A stretch of 64,000 bases of DNA, from assembly GCA_030041515.1 (NCBI GenBank), contig JASHNS010000098.1, forward strand, positions 62,001 through 126,000, read 5' to 3'. Each line of letters opens with the position of its first letter. The first letter of the stretch is position 1. The DNA comes from Acidobacteriaceae bacterium. Its GTDB lineage: Bacteria; Acidobacteriota; Terriglobia; Terriglobales; Acidobacteriaceae. Under the pieces are notes generated by a model. That model was not told the origin of the DNA. It did not search any database and saw only the letters and a program-made list of their open reading frames with translations. Positions 7,936-16,008 of the stretch are shown here, piece after piece. The position numbers and the translations under genes were made by a program.

Positions 7936-9099
7936 TTGATGATTCTGGCTCCAAAGCGGTACAACGGGTGGATGCCGGGAAAGAGGGTCGATTCGGCGAG
8001 GCGCGCAGCGGGCGGGCGCGGCGCCTCGCGGGCAGCGCACCGCGAAAACGAAGAAAAGAGCCAGTTTTTGCCCCCGCGCCCCATTAGCCTGCGCACCCTG
8101 GGCGATTACCTGGATCTTTCGCCGGCGACGATCTCCCTGGTGCTGAATAACGCTCCTGGGGTCAAGTCCATCCCCCCGGAAACCCGCGAGCGCGTGCTGG
8201 CGGCGGCCAAGAAATTCGATTACCGGCCGAGCTTTTTCGCGCGTTCGCTGCGGCGGCGGCAGAGTTTCTCGATTGGCGTGCTGGTTCCGGAGCTCAGCGA
8301 CGGTTACTCCACGCTGGTGATGAACGGCATCGAGGAAGTGCTGATCGAAGAGGGGTACTTCTATCTCACAGCCAGCCATCGGCGGAAAGCGGATCTGATC
8401 GAGGAGTATCCGGGGTTGCTGATGGAGCGCTCGGTGGAGGGATTCGTGGCCATCGACACGGCGCTGCAGCACAGCCTGCCGCTGCCGGTGGTGGCGGTGG
8501 CCGGACACAAGCCGCTGCCGGGCGTGACGCGCATTGTGCTGGACCATCGCAGGGCGGCGGAGCTGACGCTGCGCCATCTGTACCAGCTCGGCCACCGGCA
8601 GATTGCGTTTATGCGCGGGCAGCCGTTCAGCTCCGACTCCGACGAGCGCTGGCGAGGCCTGATGGCGGTAGCGCGCGAACTGGGCCTGACGGTTCATCCG
8701 GAGCTGGTCGTTCAGCTGGAGCAGAATCTTTCCTCTCCCGAGCTCGGCTATCCGGTCGCCGCCCGGCTTCTCAGTCAGAAGTGCCCTTTCACCGCAGTCG
8801 TCTCTTACAACGACATTTCGGCGATTGGCGCGATCCGTTCGTTTCGGGACCATGGCCTGCGCGTGCCCGAGGACGTGTCGGTGATCGGCTTTGACGATAT
8901 TCAGGCTGCAGCGTTCCACACGCCGAGCCTGACGACGATCCGCCAGCCGCTGAACAGCATGGGGAATACCGCGGCGCGCATTCTGCTGGAACGGATCCGC
9001 GGGGGCAGGCAGTCGCCCGACGAGATCCCCATCGTTCCGGAGCTGATCGTGCGCGAATCGACGCTGCCGCCCGCGTCCGCAAAAATCAGGAAAAGATAG
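7936..9099 (+). CDS. LacI-family transcriptional regulator
   Basis: The 387-residue protein has the LacI-type helix-turn-helix near residues 50-75 (LRTLGDYLDLSPATISLVLNN) and the hinge region VLAAAKKFDYRPSFFARSLR. A periplasmic-binding-protein-like effector domain follows and ends with VSVIGFDDIQAAAFHTPSLT and TTIRQPLNSMG, both standard for the family. The N-terminus is about 45 residues longer than usual. A start at ATG 7972 (MPGKRVD) or further downstream is possible. It lies 30 bp before an MFS permease, so it probably regulates uptake of the permease's substrate, most likely a sugar. No operator palindrome was confidently found in the 103-bp divergent region. Confidence 0.92.
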   Translation: MMILAPKRYNGWMPGKRVDSARRAAGGRGASRAAHRENEEKSQFLPPRPISLRTLGDYLDLSPATISLVLNNAPGVKSIPPETRERVLAAAKKFDYRPSFFARSLRRRQSFSIGVLVPELSDGYSTLVMNGIEEVLIEEGYFYLTASHRRKADLIEEYPGLLMERSVEGFVAIDTALQHSLPLPVVAVAGHKPLPGVTRIVLDHRRAAELTLRHLYQLGHRQIAFMRGQPFSSDSDERWRGLMAVARELGLTVHPELVVQLEQNLSSPELGYPVAARLLSQKCPFTAVVSYNDISAIGAIRSFRDHGLRVPEDVSVIGFDDIQAAAFHTPSLTTIRQPLNSMGNTAARILLERIRGGRQSPDEIPIVPELIVRESTLPPASAKIRKR

Positions 9100-9129
9100 C
9101 GGAGAGCCGGGCGATACAATCGGCTGTCG

Positions 9130-10305
9130 ATGTTCCCCGCGCGCACACGTCAGCCGTCCTTCTCCGTGCTGTGTTTCGGTTTCGTGGTGTGCGGCATTGT
9201 GACCGTGCTGCCCGGCCCGCTGCTGCCGGTGCTGGCGGCGCGCTGGCAATTGCACGATGTGCAGTCGGGAGCGTTCTTCGCAGTGCAGTTTGCGGCGGCC
9301 ACGGTAGGGGCCATCGTTTCGTCGTGGCGCCTGCGGCGCAGCCTGCCGATTGGGTTCGGCCTGATGGCGGCGGCAGTTGCGCTGCTGGCCGTGGCCATGG
9401 GCGATGGGTCTGCGGCCACCGGCCACGCTCTGGCCCTGGCCGCTTTCGGGCTGGTTGGATTGGGGATCGGGCTCTCCGTCACTGCGACGAATCTAACGGT
9501 GGCTTTGAACGCGGACCCTCGCGCGCGAGCCAGCCGGCTTTCGGTGGTGAATCTGTGGTGGGGGATCGGCGCGGTGGTCTGCCCGTGGCTGGTCGCCAAC
9601 GCGGAGCGCGCGGGCGAGATGAGAACTTTGCTGCCGGCGCTCGCCGCTGCTGCCGGAGGCACGTTCGCGGCTCTGGCGCCGCAGCTTTTCGCTGAACCAC
9701 GCGCCGTTGAAGCTCGGCCGCGGGCAGCCTCCGCTTCGCAGACCGGAACGCTGATTTACTTTGCTGTGTTTCTGTTTCTGTATGTCGGCGTGGAGAACGC
9801 GGTTGGCGGGTGGATTGCGACGTACGCGCATCGGTTCAGCGGGATGACGCTGGCCGCGGCGAGCCTGACGGTTTCTGTTTACTGGCTGGCGCTGCTGACT
9901 GGGCGCGGACTGGGATCGCTGGCGCTGCGTCCGCTTTCGGACCGCGTGGTGCTGCTCTCAAGCCTGGTGCTGGCGCTGGCTGCCGTGGCGATGCTCATCC
10001 TGCCCCACCGGTCCGCGGTGGTGCTCGTCGCGGTGGCGCTGGCCGGAGCCGGCTTCGGGCCTGTGTTTCCGCTAGGCGTGTCGCGGATGCTGGCACGGGT
10101 GAGCGACCATCGCCCGACGGGCTGGGTATTCGCGATGTGCGCCGGCGGCGGCGCGGTGCTGCCGTGGCTTACCGGGCTGGTTTCCACCGGCTCGGGGTCA
10201 CTGCGCGTGGGATTTGCGATTCCCGTCGCCGCGCTGGCGGTGATCCTGGCACTGGCTGTGACCGAAAATGCCGCACTGGGGCGTACCGCCCAGCAGGAGA
10301 TGTAG
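9130..10305 (+). CDS. MFS transporter (probable sugar permease)
   Basis: The 391-residue, highly hydrophobic protein has about 12 predicted transmembrane segments, with the first from FSVLCFGFVVCGIVTVLPGP. The overall pattern resembles FucP/sugar-type MFS permeases. Gly-rich helices (GLVGLGIGLSVTATNL) and a central loop around residues 190-210 divide two six-helix halves. It follows the LacI regulator by 30 bp and is probably co-transcribed, which suggests a regulated carbohydrate or related solute. The substrate is not determinable from the sequence. Confidence 0.85.
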   Translation: MFPARTRQPSFSVLCFGFVVCGIVTVLPGPLLPVLAARWQLHDVQSGAFFAVQFAAATVGAIVSSWRLRRSLPIGFGLMAAAVALLAVAMGDGSAATGHALALAAFGLVGLGIGLSVTATNLTVALNADPRARASRLSVVNLWWGIGAVVCPWLVANAERAGEMRTLLPALAAAAGGTFAALAPQLFAEPRAVEARPRAASASQTGTLIYFAVFLFLYVGVENAVGGWIATYAHRFSGMTLAAASLTVSVYWLALLTGRGLGSLALRPLSDRVVLLSSLVLALAAVAMLILPHRSAVVLVAVALAGAGFGPVFPLGVSRMLARVSDHRPTGWVFAMCAGGGAVLPWLTGLVSTGSGSLRVGFAIPVAALAVILALAVTENAALGRTAQQEM

Positions 10306-10379
10306 AACCCGGCGGAGCACGCTGCATCGGCGGACGAGCCCCAGGGATGGAGCTTCGTTCCTGGGGAAGAGAGGAAATG

Positions 10380-10432
10380 CAGGTCCTTCGGCTTCGTTTG
10401 GCGCTCGCGCGCCAAAGTTCGCTCAGGATGAC
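10380..10432. repeat. REP-like intergenic element with 8-bp inverted repeat
   Basis: The segment beginning aggtccttcggcttcg and ending gctcaggatgacgg encloses an inverted repeat tttggcgc/gcgccaaa (10397-10404 and 10409-10416). It sits between convergent genes, where it may act as a bidirectional terminator. The wording resembles a dispersed acidobacterial intergenic repeat; that is an impression and was not checked. Confidence 0.45.
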
Positions 10433-10441
10433 GGGTTCGCC

Positions 10442-10621
10442 CTACAGCTTCTCGTAGAATTCGCAGGCCGAGCAGGAGATGTAAACGCCGCCGGGGATGC
10501 CGCGCTCGCGGTCCTTCACGCGCTTCACGATACGCGTCGGCTTGGAGCACTTCGGGCAGTCGGTGCTCTTGGTGGTGTCCATCATCTTCTTGCGGTCAGC
10601 GGTCTTGGCAATCTTTGCCAT
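10442..10621 (-). CDS. 59-aa zinc-ribbon-like small protein
   Basis: Two CxxC knuckles are visible: DCPKCSKPTRI (residues 21-31) and ISCSACEFYEKL (48-59). They frame a basic KRVKDRERGIPGG linker, a small treble-clef or zinc-ribbon arrangement. The start at 10621 is chosen because AGGAG stands ten bases upstream. The longer frame going up to 10807 adds only low-complexity residues with no ribosome-binding site. The function is unknown; such small ribbons often bind nucleic acid or act as adaptors. It is convergent with the MFS gene. Confidence 0.75.
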   Translation of the reverse strand: MAKIAKTADRKKMMDTTKSTDCPKCSKPTRIVKRVKDRERGIPGGVYISCSACEFYEKL

Positions 10622-10853
10622 GGCGGTGCTCCTGAAGGATCTTGTGCGCTGAATGGTGAGGCGCGCAGCGTATGGGCCTCGCGAAAATTCGCCTGAACTG
10701 TGCAGGGAGTTGTGCGGGAAGCCGCTCCGGCCGGGCCGGAGGACGCTACTGATGATTTTACATGACCCTCGGCGACCGCCCCATCCTCCCCCGGTGATAA
10801 AAGTCACTGAGGCGAGTGCTCCTGCGCACTAGCTTCAAGGCAGGAGAAGCGGA

Positions 10854-11981
10854 ATGAGCACGCAGGTTCTGGAACCCGCCCCCCAACGTCCCCTGAAGAA
10901 GCCGGTGGTGCGGCGTTCCACGCCAGACCGGTCGCAGATCATCCGGCGCACAGCGCAGTGGATTTTTGTGGCGCTGAATGCGTGGATCGGGATCCAGTTC
11001 TACCTCTGGGTGCGCTGGTATGAGCGCGGCGGCGCGGGCTGGCAGGTGGCACGCCCCGCCGGCGTCGAGGGCTGGCTGCCGATTGCCGGGCTGATGAACC
11101 TGAAGTACTTCCTGGCGACCGGGCACGTGCCCCCGATTCACCCGGCGGCGATGTTTCTGCTGATCGCTTTCCTGCTGATGAGCGTGCTGGCGAAGAAGGC
11201 CTTCTGCGCGTGGCTGTGCCCGGTGGGGACGTTGTCGGAATACCTGTGGAAGTTCGGGCGCAAGGTGTTCGGGCGGAATCTGCGGACGCCGCGGTGGCTG
11301 GATATTCCGCTGCGCGGGCTGCGGTACCTGCTGATGGGGTTCTTCGTGTACATCATCGCCAGCATGTCGGCGGAGGCGCTGGCTGGGTTCATGCTGTCGC
11401 CGTACGGGATGGTCGCCGACGTGAAGATGCTGAACTTTTTCAGGACCATCAGCCTGACGGGCGCGATTGTGCTGGGTGTGCTGGCGCTGCTGTCGATGCT
11501 GGTGGAGAACTTCTGGTGCCGCTATCTATGTCCGTACGGCGCGCTGATGGGGCTGGTTTCGCTGGTGAGCCCGCTGAAGATCCGGCGCGATCCGGAGGCG
11601 TGCATCGACTGCGGAAAGTGCGCGCGGGTGTGCCCGTCGCATCTGGCGGTGGACAAGCTGGTGCAGATCCGGAGCGTGGAGTGCAGCGCGTGCATGGCGT
11701 GCGTGGCGGCATGCCCGGTGGAGCATGGTTTGCAGTTTGCGGCGCTGCCGCGGAAATCGGCGTCGGTGGCGGAGCGGTGGCGCGGGCGGATCGCGGGACC
11801 GGGCGCCGTGGCGGCGATGCTGGCGGTTTTCTTCCTGGGGATGGTGTTCGCCGCGCGGGCGACGGGGCATTGGCGGATGCGCCTGCCGCAGAGCGTCTAC
11901 ATGCAGCTGGTGCCGAACGCGAACCAGGTGAGTCATCCGGGGATGGACGGTCCGGATTCAACGATGAAGGGGGTGCGGTAG
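10854..11981 (+). CDS. NapH/CcoG-like membrane polyferredoxin (4Fe-4S)
   Basis: The 375-residue membrane protein has about five to six transmembrane helices. Two C-x3-C-P motifs follow helices (FCAWLCPVGT and WCRYLCPYGA), a hallmark of the NapH/NosR/CcoG-like family. Two ferredoxin clusters come next, CIDCGKCARVCPSH and CSACMACVAACPVE, each a C-x2-C-x2-C-x3-C-P set. It probably passes electrons from the quinone pool to a periplasmic acceptor or metalloenzyme. No nap, nos or cco genes lie nearby, so its partner is unknown. The start at 10854 follows ggagaagcgga, a good ribosome-binding site. Confidence 0.85.
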   Translation: MSTQVLEPAPQRPLKKPVVRRSTPDRSQIIRRTAQWIFVALNAWIGIQFYLWVRWYERGGAGWQVARPAGVEGWLPIAGLMNLKYFLATGHVPPIHPAAMFLLIAFLLMSVLAKKAFCAWLCPVGTLSEYLWKFGRKVFGRNLRTPRWLDIPLRGLRYLLMGFFVYIIASMSAEALAGFMLSPYGMVADVKMLNFFRTISLTGAIVLGVLALLSMLVENFWCRYLCPYGALMGLVSLVSPLKIRRDPEACIDCGKCARVCPSHLAVDKLVQIRSVECSACMACVAACPVEHGLQFAALPRKSASVAERWRGRIAGPGAVAAMLAVFFLGMVFAARATGHWRMRLPQSVYMQLVPNANQVSHPGMDGPDSTMKGVR

Positions 11982-12084
11982 GGAAAGAGAATGGAAATAT
12001 TTCGAGGTGAAGGCGCAACGCATCCAGGCTTCTGACGCATCCTGGCAGAAGATGTCGGAATTCCAGAGACCGAAGGGATCAAAT

Positions 12085-12318
12085 ATGGGAAAACTGGGAC
12101 GGCTTTTGCTGATTGCAGCAATCACTTCTCCGTTGCTGGCCGCGACGGGATGCGTTCCGCACCGGCAAGCATACGTGTGGGGTCCGGGCGAGCAGACGTA
12201 TTACGTGCAGTGGGAAAACGAAAACCATCGGCAACACCGGGACTGGAACGCCCGCAGCGATGCCGACCACAAGGCGTACTGGAAGTGGCGGAAGCACCAC
12301 GGGCCGCGCCCCCAGTAA
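12085..12318 (+). CDS. Small secreted or lipoprotein (77 aa), His/Trp-rich
   Basis: The N-terminus MGKLGRLLLIAAITSPLLA is a signal sequence ending in ATGC, a plausible but imperfect lipobox. The short mature part is rich in W, H, Y and charged residues (YYVQWENENHRQHRDWN) and suggests a small outer-membrane or periplasmic lipoprotein. The start is placed at 12085, because the frame further upstream (from 12007) has no secretion logic. A weak gaaggga lies upstream. I do not recognise a named family. Confidence 0.62.
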   Translation: MGKLGRLLLIAAITSPLLAATGCVPHRQAYVWGPGEQTYYVQWENENHRQHRDWNARSDADHKAYWKWRKHHGPRPQ

Positions 12319-12342
12319 TTTGGCGATCACCGGTAACCGCAG

Positions 12343-12807
12343 TCAGCGGAGCGGCAGATAGACGTCGGTGATCATCTCTTCCTCGCGCAGGTTCGGACCT
12401 ACGTTCACGTAATGGAAGAAGATGGGGAAATCGCCGGGTGTCTCGCCGCTCTGCGGCAGCCATTCTCGATAGAGCCAGACGGCCGCCTGGTTGTTGTAAC
12501 GGGAACCGATGTCTGTCGCGAGCGCACAACGGTTGCCGGGGATGACCTTCTTCATCACGCCGAAGGAATTCGGCGCAATCTCTCCCTCGAAGGACAGACA
12601 GAAATCGACGCGGTGCGCCGATGGGGGCGTCGTGTGCGGGTCAGTGTAGTGGACGCCATAGCTGCGGTACCGCAGCGGATCGCGAAGCCGATGCTCGAGT
12701 TTCCAGACGATGAGCGTGCGGGCAGTTTCCTGCTCGAGTTCGGGCGGTCCACAATGCTCGACAGCGGCGACTTTGGTTTCGGGAAATTCGACGATCCGGA
12801 CATTCAT
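12343..12807 (-). CDS. GyrI-like small-molecule-binding domain protein
   Basis: The 154-residue protein begins MNVRIVEFPETKVAAVEHCG. It contains YGVHYTDPHTTPPSAHRVDFC and ends WLYREWLPQSGETPGDFPIF, the typical end of the GyrI-like/AraC effector-binding (SOUL-like) fold. No DNA-binding domain is attached, so it is the stand-alone form. Such proteins bind small hydrophobic ligands or protect gyrase in some species. The start at 12807 avoids overlap with the transglycosylase gene ending at 12837, and 29 bp separates them. The frame runs further upstream in another gene's territory and is discounted. Confidence 0.83.
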   Translation of the reverse strand: MNVRIVEFPETKVAAVEHCGPPELEQETARTLIVWKLEHRLRDPLRYRSYGVHYTDPHTTPPSAHRVDFCLSFEGEIAPNSFGVMKKVIPGNRCALATDIGSRYNNQAAVWLYREWLPQSGETPGDFPIFFHYVNVGPNLREEEMITDVYLPLR

Positions 12808-12836
12808 GGTCTGGATTTTCCTCTGGCTGGATCCGT

Positions 12837-13604
12837 TCACCAGCCCATTTGCGCCATGCGGGATTCGATGATGGCGCTGTAGCGGCCCATCCGCTGCGGA
12901 TGCCACCGGCGCGGCGCGGGAAGGATGGCGGCGAGGCGAGCGGCATCGTCGCGGCCGATGGCGCGGGCTGCGGTGCGGTCCCAGTATTCACACGCGGCCT
13001 GGGCGCCGTAGACGCCGGGTCCCCATTCGACTTCGTTGAGGTAGAGCTCGAGGATGCGGCGCTTGCCGAGGGCGAGCTCAGCGACGGGGACGAGCGAGGC
13101 CTCGGCGACCTTGCGCAGGACCGAACGGCCGGTGCCGAAGAAGAGATTTTTGACGAGTTGCTGATCGAGAGTGGAGGCGCCGCGGAGGCGGCCACCGTCC
13201 ATGTCCTCGCCGGCGTCGAGACGGATCTGGTGCCAGTCAAAACCGTGGTGCTGGTAGAAGCGCGCATCCTCGGCGGCGATGACCGCGTGCTGGAGGTTGG
13301 GCGAGATATGGCTCAGCGGAACGTAGTCGTAGCGCTCGCGGTAGGGCTTGCTGCTGAACCATGATTCGAGCCGGCGCTCGGCGTGGACGGCGGTGGTGGG
13401 TGGATTGATCCAGCGAAAGGCGACGAGGGAGAGTGCGCAGGCCAACCAGAGGGCAGCGAGCGCGACGGCGAGCCAGCGGAGGGCGCTCCCGAGCTGGGAG
13501 CGAGCGCTGCGGGGCGCGGTTTTGCGCCGGGGATGGGCGGTTGCGGGCACTTGGAAAATGATAGCGGGTGGTCTTCCCGGCTCTGGGTGGGTGCGCTCCC
13601 ACAT
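12837..13604 (-). CDS. mtgA: Monofunctional peptidoglycan glycosyltransferase (GT51)
   Basis: The 255-residue protein has one N-terminal transmembrane helix (about residues 42-66) and a GT51 domain. The catalytic glutamate lies in VIAAEDARFYQHHGFDW, and the second signature is RGASTLDQQLVKNLFF. Then come ELYLNEVEWGPGVYG and AARLAAILPAPRRW, which complete the MtgA pattern. It polymerises lipid II into glycan strands on the periplasmic face. It lies in a minus-strand run after the NiCoT permease (53-bp gap) and before the GyrI-like gene (29-bp gap). The first ~35 residues are basic and Pro-rich and may be partly untranslated if a later start is used. Confidence 0.93.
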   Translation of the reverse strand: MWERTHPEPGRPPAIIFQVPATAHPRRKTAPRSARSQLGSALRWLAVALAALWLACALSLVAFRWINPPTTAVHAERRLESWFSSKPYRERYDYVPLSHISPNLQHAVIAAEDARFYQHHGFDWHQIRLDAGEDMDGGRLRGASTLDQQLVKNLFFGTGRSVLRKVAEASLVPVAELALGKRRILELYLNEVEWGPGVYGAQAACEYWDRTAARAIGRDDAARLAAILPAPRRWHPQRMGRYSAIIESRMAQMGW

Positions 13605-13657
13605 CTGCCAGCATCAGGCGGATGTGGGGCGCCCAGGCTATTGGCGAATCCCAGGGT

Positions 13658-14770
13658 TCACAGCTCCGGCTCAAGTTCCAGGTCTTCGAAGCGGCGGAGC
13701 TTGTAGATCGCGATGGACACGATCCAGCTGAGGGCGAAGAGGGCGACGATACAGTAGCCGAGGACGCCGAAATTCTCGTTGAGCCGACCGACGAGGCCCC
13801 AGAACGTTCCCTGGAGGTGCAGCTGGCCGCCGAGGAGGCCGAGGGCTTCGACGCCGCCGACGGCGAGCGCGACGACGACGGAGACCGAGGTGATGGTGAG
13901 GTTGTAGTAGAGCTTGCGGATCGGCTTGATGTAGGCCCAGCCGTAGGCGCCGAGCATGAGGATGTTGTCGGTGGTGTCGATGAGCGACATGCCCGCGGCG
14001 AAGAGAACGGGGAAGACGAGCACCGACCAGAGCGAGAGCCCGCGCGAGGCTTCCGCGGCGGAGATGCCGAGGAGGCCGATTTCGGTGGCGGTGTCGAAGC
14101 CGAGCCCGAAGAGCACGCCGAGCGGGTACATATGCCAGCTGCGGCGGATGAGGGCAAAGATGGGGCGGAAGATGCGGGCGAGGAATCCACGATTGGCCAG
14201 GAGCAGGTCGAAATCCTCGTCGACGTAGGGCTCGCCGCGGCGAACGCGGGCAAAGGTCTGATAGACCGACCGCAGGATGACGAGGTTGACGAGCGCGATG
14301 GCGAGGAGGAAGACCGAAGAGACCAAAGTGCCGATGACGCCGCCGATGGTGCGGACGTGAACGAGGTGCTGCTGGAGTCCGAGCGCCGCGGCGGCGATGG
14401 CGAGCGATCCGACGACGACGATGGTGGAGTGGCCGAGCGAGAACATGAATCCCACGGCGACGGGGCGCTTACCCTCCTGCATGAGCTTGCGCGTAACGTT
14501 GTCGATGGCGGCGATGTGGTCAGCGTCGACCGCATGGCGGAGGCCGAAGCTGTAGGCGAGGAATGCGGTGCCGAGGAGGACCGGGAAACGATGGAAGGCC
14601 ACGACGGCCCAGAGCCATGCGCCGGCATTGAAGAGGAGGAGGATGCCATAGACGCCGCCGACCTTGGCGCGCATGTGATCGGCGCGGTCGCTGAAGAGAT
14701 GGTGGAGCGCGGATGGCATCGATGGAATCCGGAGACTGCGGACTACGGCACACTGGAGCCGTTGCACCAA
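13658..14770 (-). CDS. NiCoT-family nickel/cobalt permease
   Basis: The 370-residue membrane protein has about eight helices. The diagnostic H-x4-D-H metal motif appears in LRHAVDADHIAAIDNVTR (helix 2). Two further NiCoT signatures are FGLGFDTATEIGLL and AGMSLIDTTDN, with the LGHSTIVV segment between. It takes up Ni2+ or Co2+, for urease, hydrogenase or B12 use, but none of these enzymes is in the window. A start at 14719 (MPSALHHLFS) may be the real one, since the preceding 17 residues look unlike a membrane-protein N-terminus. It is divergent from the 6-phosphogluconate dehydrogenase gene. Confidence 0.93.
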   Translation of the reverse strand: MVQRLQCAVVRSLRIPSMPSALHHLFSDRADHMRAKVGGVYGILLLFNAGAWLWAVVAFHRFPVLLGTAFLAYSFGLRHAVDADHIAAIDNVTRKLMQEGKRPVAVGFMFSLGHSTIVVVGSLAIAAAALGLQQHLVHVRTIGGVIGTLVSSVFLLAIALVNLVILRSVYQTFARVRRGEPYVDEDFDLLLANRGFLARIFRPIFALIRRSWHMYPLGVLFGLGFDTATEIGLLGISAAEASRGLSLWSVLVFPVLFAAGMSLIDTTDNILMLGAYGWAYIKPIRKLYYNLTITSVSVVVALAVGGVEALGLLGGQLHLQGTFWGLVGRLNENFGVLGYCIVALFALSWIVSIAIYKLRRFEDLELEPEL

Positions 14771-14910
14771 TTCTAGCCGCGGGTTGCGGCAGGACTGTGA
14801 TGCATCTCACAGCGAGCGGCCAGCTGCCGGCGTTTGCAGGACAAGACGCCCGCGGGAAAGAATGGAAGTGTCGCAGGAACGGGCCCAAAACTTCGCGGAG
14901 GAGAGTACAC

Positions 14911-15924
14911 ATGCAACTCGGAATGATCGGGCTGGGCAGAATGGGTTCGTTTATGGTGCAGCGGCTGCTGAAGGCCGGTCACGAGTGCGTGGTCTACGAC
15001 GCGCACGCTGAAGCCATGGAGGCGCTGGCGTCGAAGGGCGCGACCACGTCGCAGAGCCTGGAGGATTTTGCGAAGAAACTGAAGGCGCCACGGGCAGTGT
15101 GGCTGATGGTGCCGGCGGCGGTGGTGGATTCGGTGCTGGAGTCGCTCAAGAAGGTGCTGGCGGCCGGGGACATCATTATTGATGGCGGGAATTCGTATTA
15201 CCACGATGACATTCGGCGCGCGGCCGAACTGAAGGCCAAGGGCATCCATTATGTGGATTGCGGGACGAGCGGGGGCGTGTGGGGGCTGGATCGCGGTTAT
15301 TGCCTGATGATCGGCGGCGAGGAAGACGTGGTCCAGCATCTGGACCCGATCTTCAAGTCGCTGGCGCCAGGAGTAAGCGCTGCGGCAAGAACGCCGAAGA
15401 GGACGGGCGAGCCATCGACCGCGGAGAACGGCTATCTGCGGTGCGGGCCGAATGGCGCGGGACATTTCGTGAAGATGGTCCACAACGGGATCGAGTATGG
15501 GATGATGGCCGCAATCGCCGAAGGGATGAACATCATCCATCACGCGAATGCCGGAAAGACGAAGCAGGAGGTGGACGCGGAAACGACGCCGCTGCGGCAC
15601 CCGGAGCTGTATCAGTACGACATTGACATGGCACAGGTGGCCGAGGTGTGGCGGCGCGGCAGCGTGATCGGCTCGTGGCTGCTCGACCTGACGGCGGCAG
15701 CGCTGGCCGAGAATCCGCAGTTGTCGGATTTTGCGGGGCGCGTGTCGGATTCAGGCGAAGGACGCTGGACGGTGCAGGCGGCCATTGACGAAGGCGTGTC
15801 GGCGCCGGTGATCAGCGCGGCGCTCTACGCGCGGTTCGCCTCGCGAGGCGCTGAAGAGTACGAGGACCGGCTGCTGTCGGCGATGCGGTATGAGTTTGGG
15901 GGACATAAAGAGAAAAGTAGCTAG
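14911..15924 (+). CDS. gnd: 6-phosphogluconate dehydrogenase, decarboxylating (short form)
   Basis: The 337-residue enzyme has the Rossmann start MQLGMIGLGRMGSFMVQRLL. The substrate-binding motif is DCGTSGGVWGLDRGYCLMIGG, and the catalytic helix is GAGHFVKMVHNGIEYGMM. The total length fits the short dimeric or tetrameric form of the family, not the ~470-residue enzyme. It oxidises 6-phosphogluconate to ribulose 5-phosphate in the pentose phosphate pathway. The start at 14911 is preceded by cggaggag, a strong ribosome-binding site; the frame upstream to 14713 is rejected. Confidence 0.94.
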   Translation: MQLGMIGLGRMGSFMVQRLLKAGHECVVYDAHAEAMEALASKGATTSQSLEDFAKKLKAPRAVWLMVPAAVVDSVLESLKKVLAAGDIIIDGGNSYYHDDIRRAAELKAKGIHYVDCGTSGGVWGLDRGYCLMIGGEEDVVQHLDPIFKSLAPGVSAAARTPKRTGEPSTAENGYLRCGPNGAGHFVKMVHNGIEYGMMAAIAEGMNIIHHANAGKTKQEVDAETTPLRHPELYQYDIDMAQVAEVWRRGSVIGSWLLDLTAAALAENPQLSDFAGRVSDSGEGRWTVQAAIDEGVSAPVISAALYARFASRGAEEYEDRLLSAMRYEFGGHKEKSS

Positions 15925-16008
15925 TTGCTGGTTTCTAGTCGGGCAGACCCACCCTGTCGCAACCACGGCGACAAGGGCGGGGCACCCGTTCGTGGGGCAC
16001 CCGTTAGT

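Noticed and set aside
7234-9426. 730-codon minus-strand frame across LacI and PBP2
   Set aside because: It is a shadow of two well-supported genes in other frames and is low-complexity.
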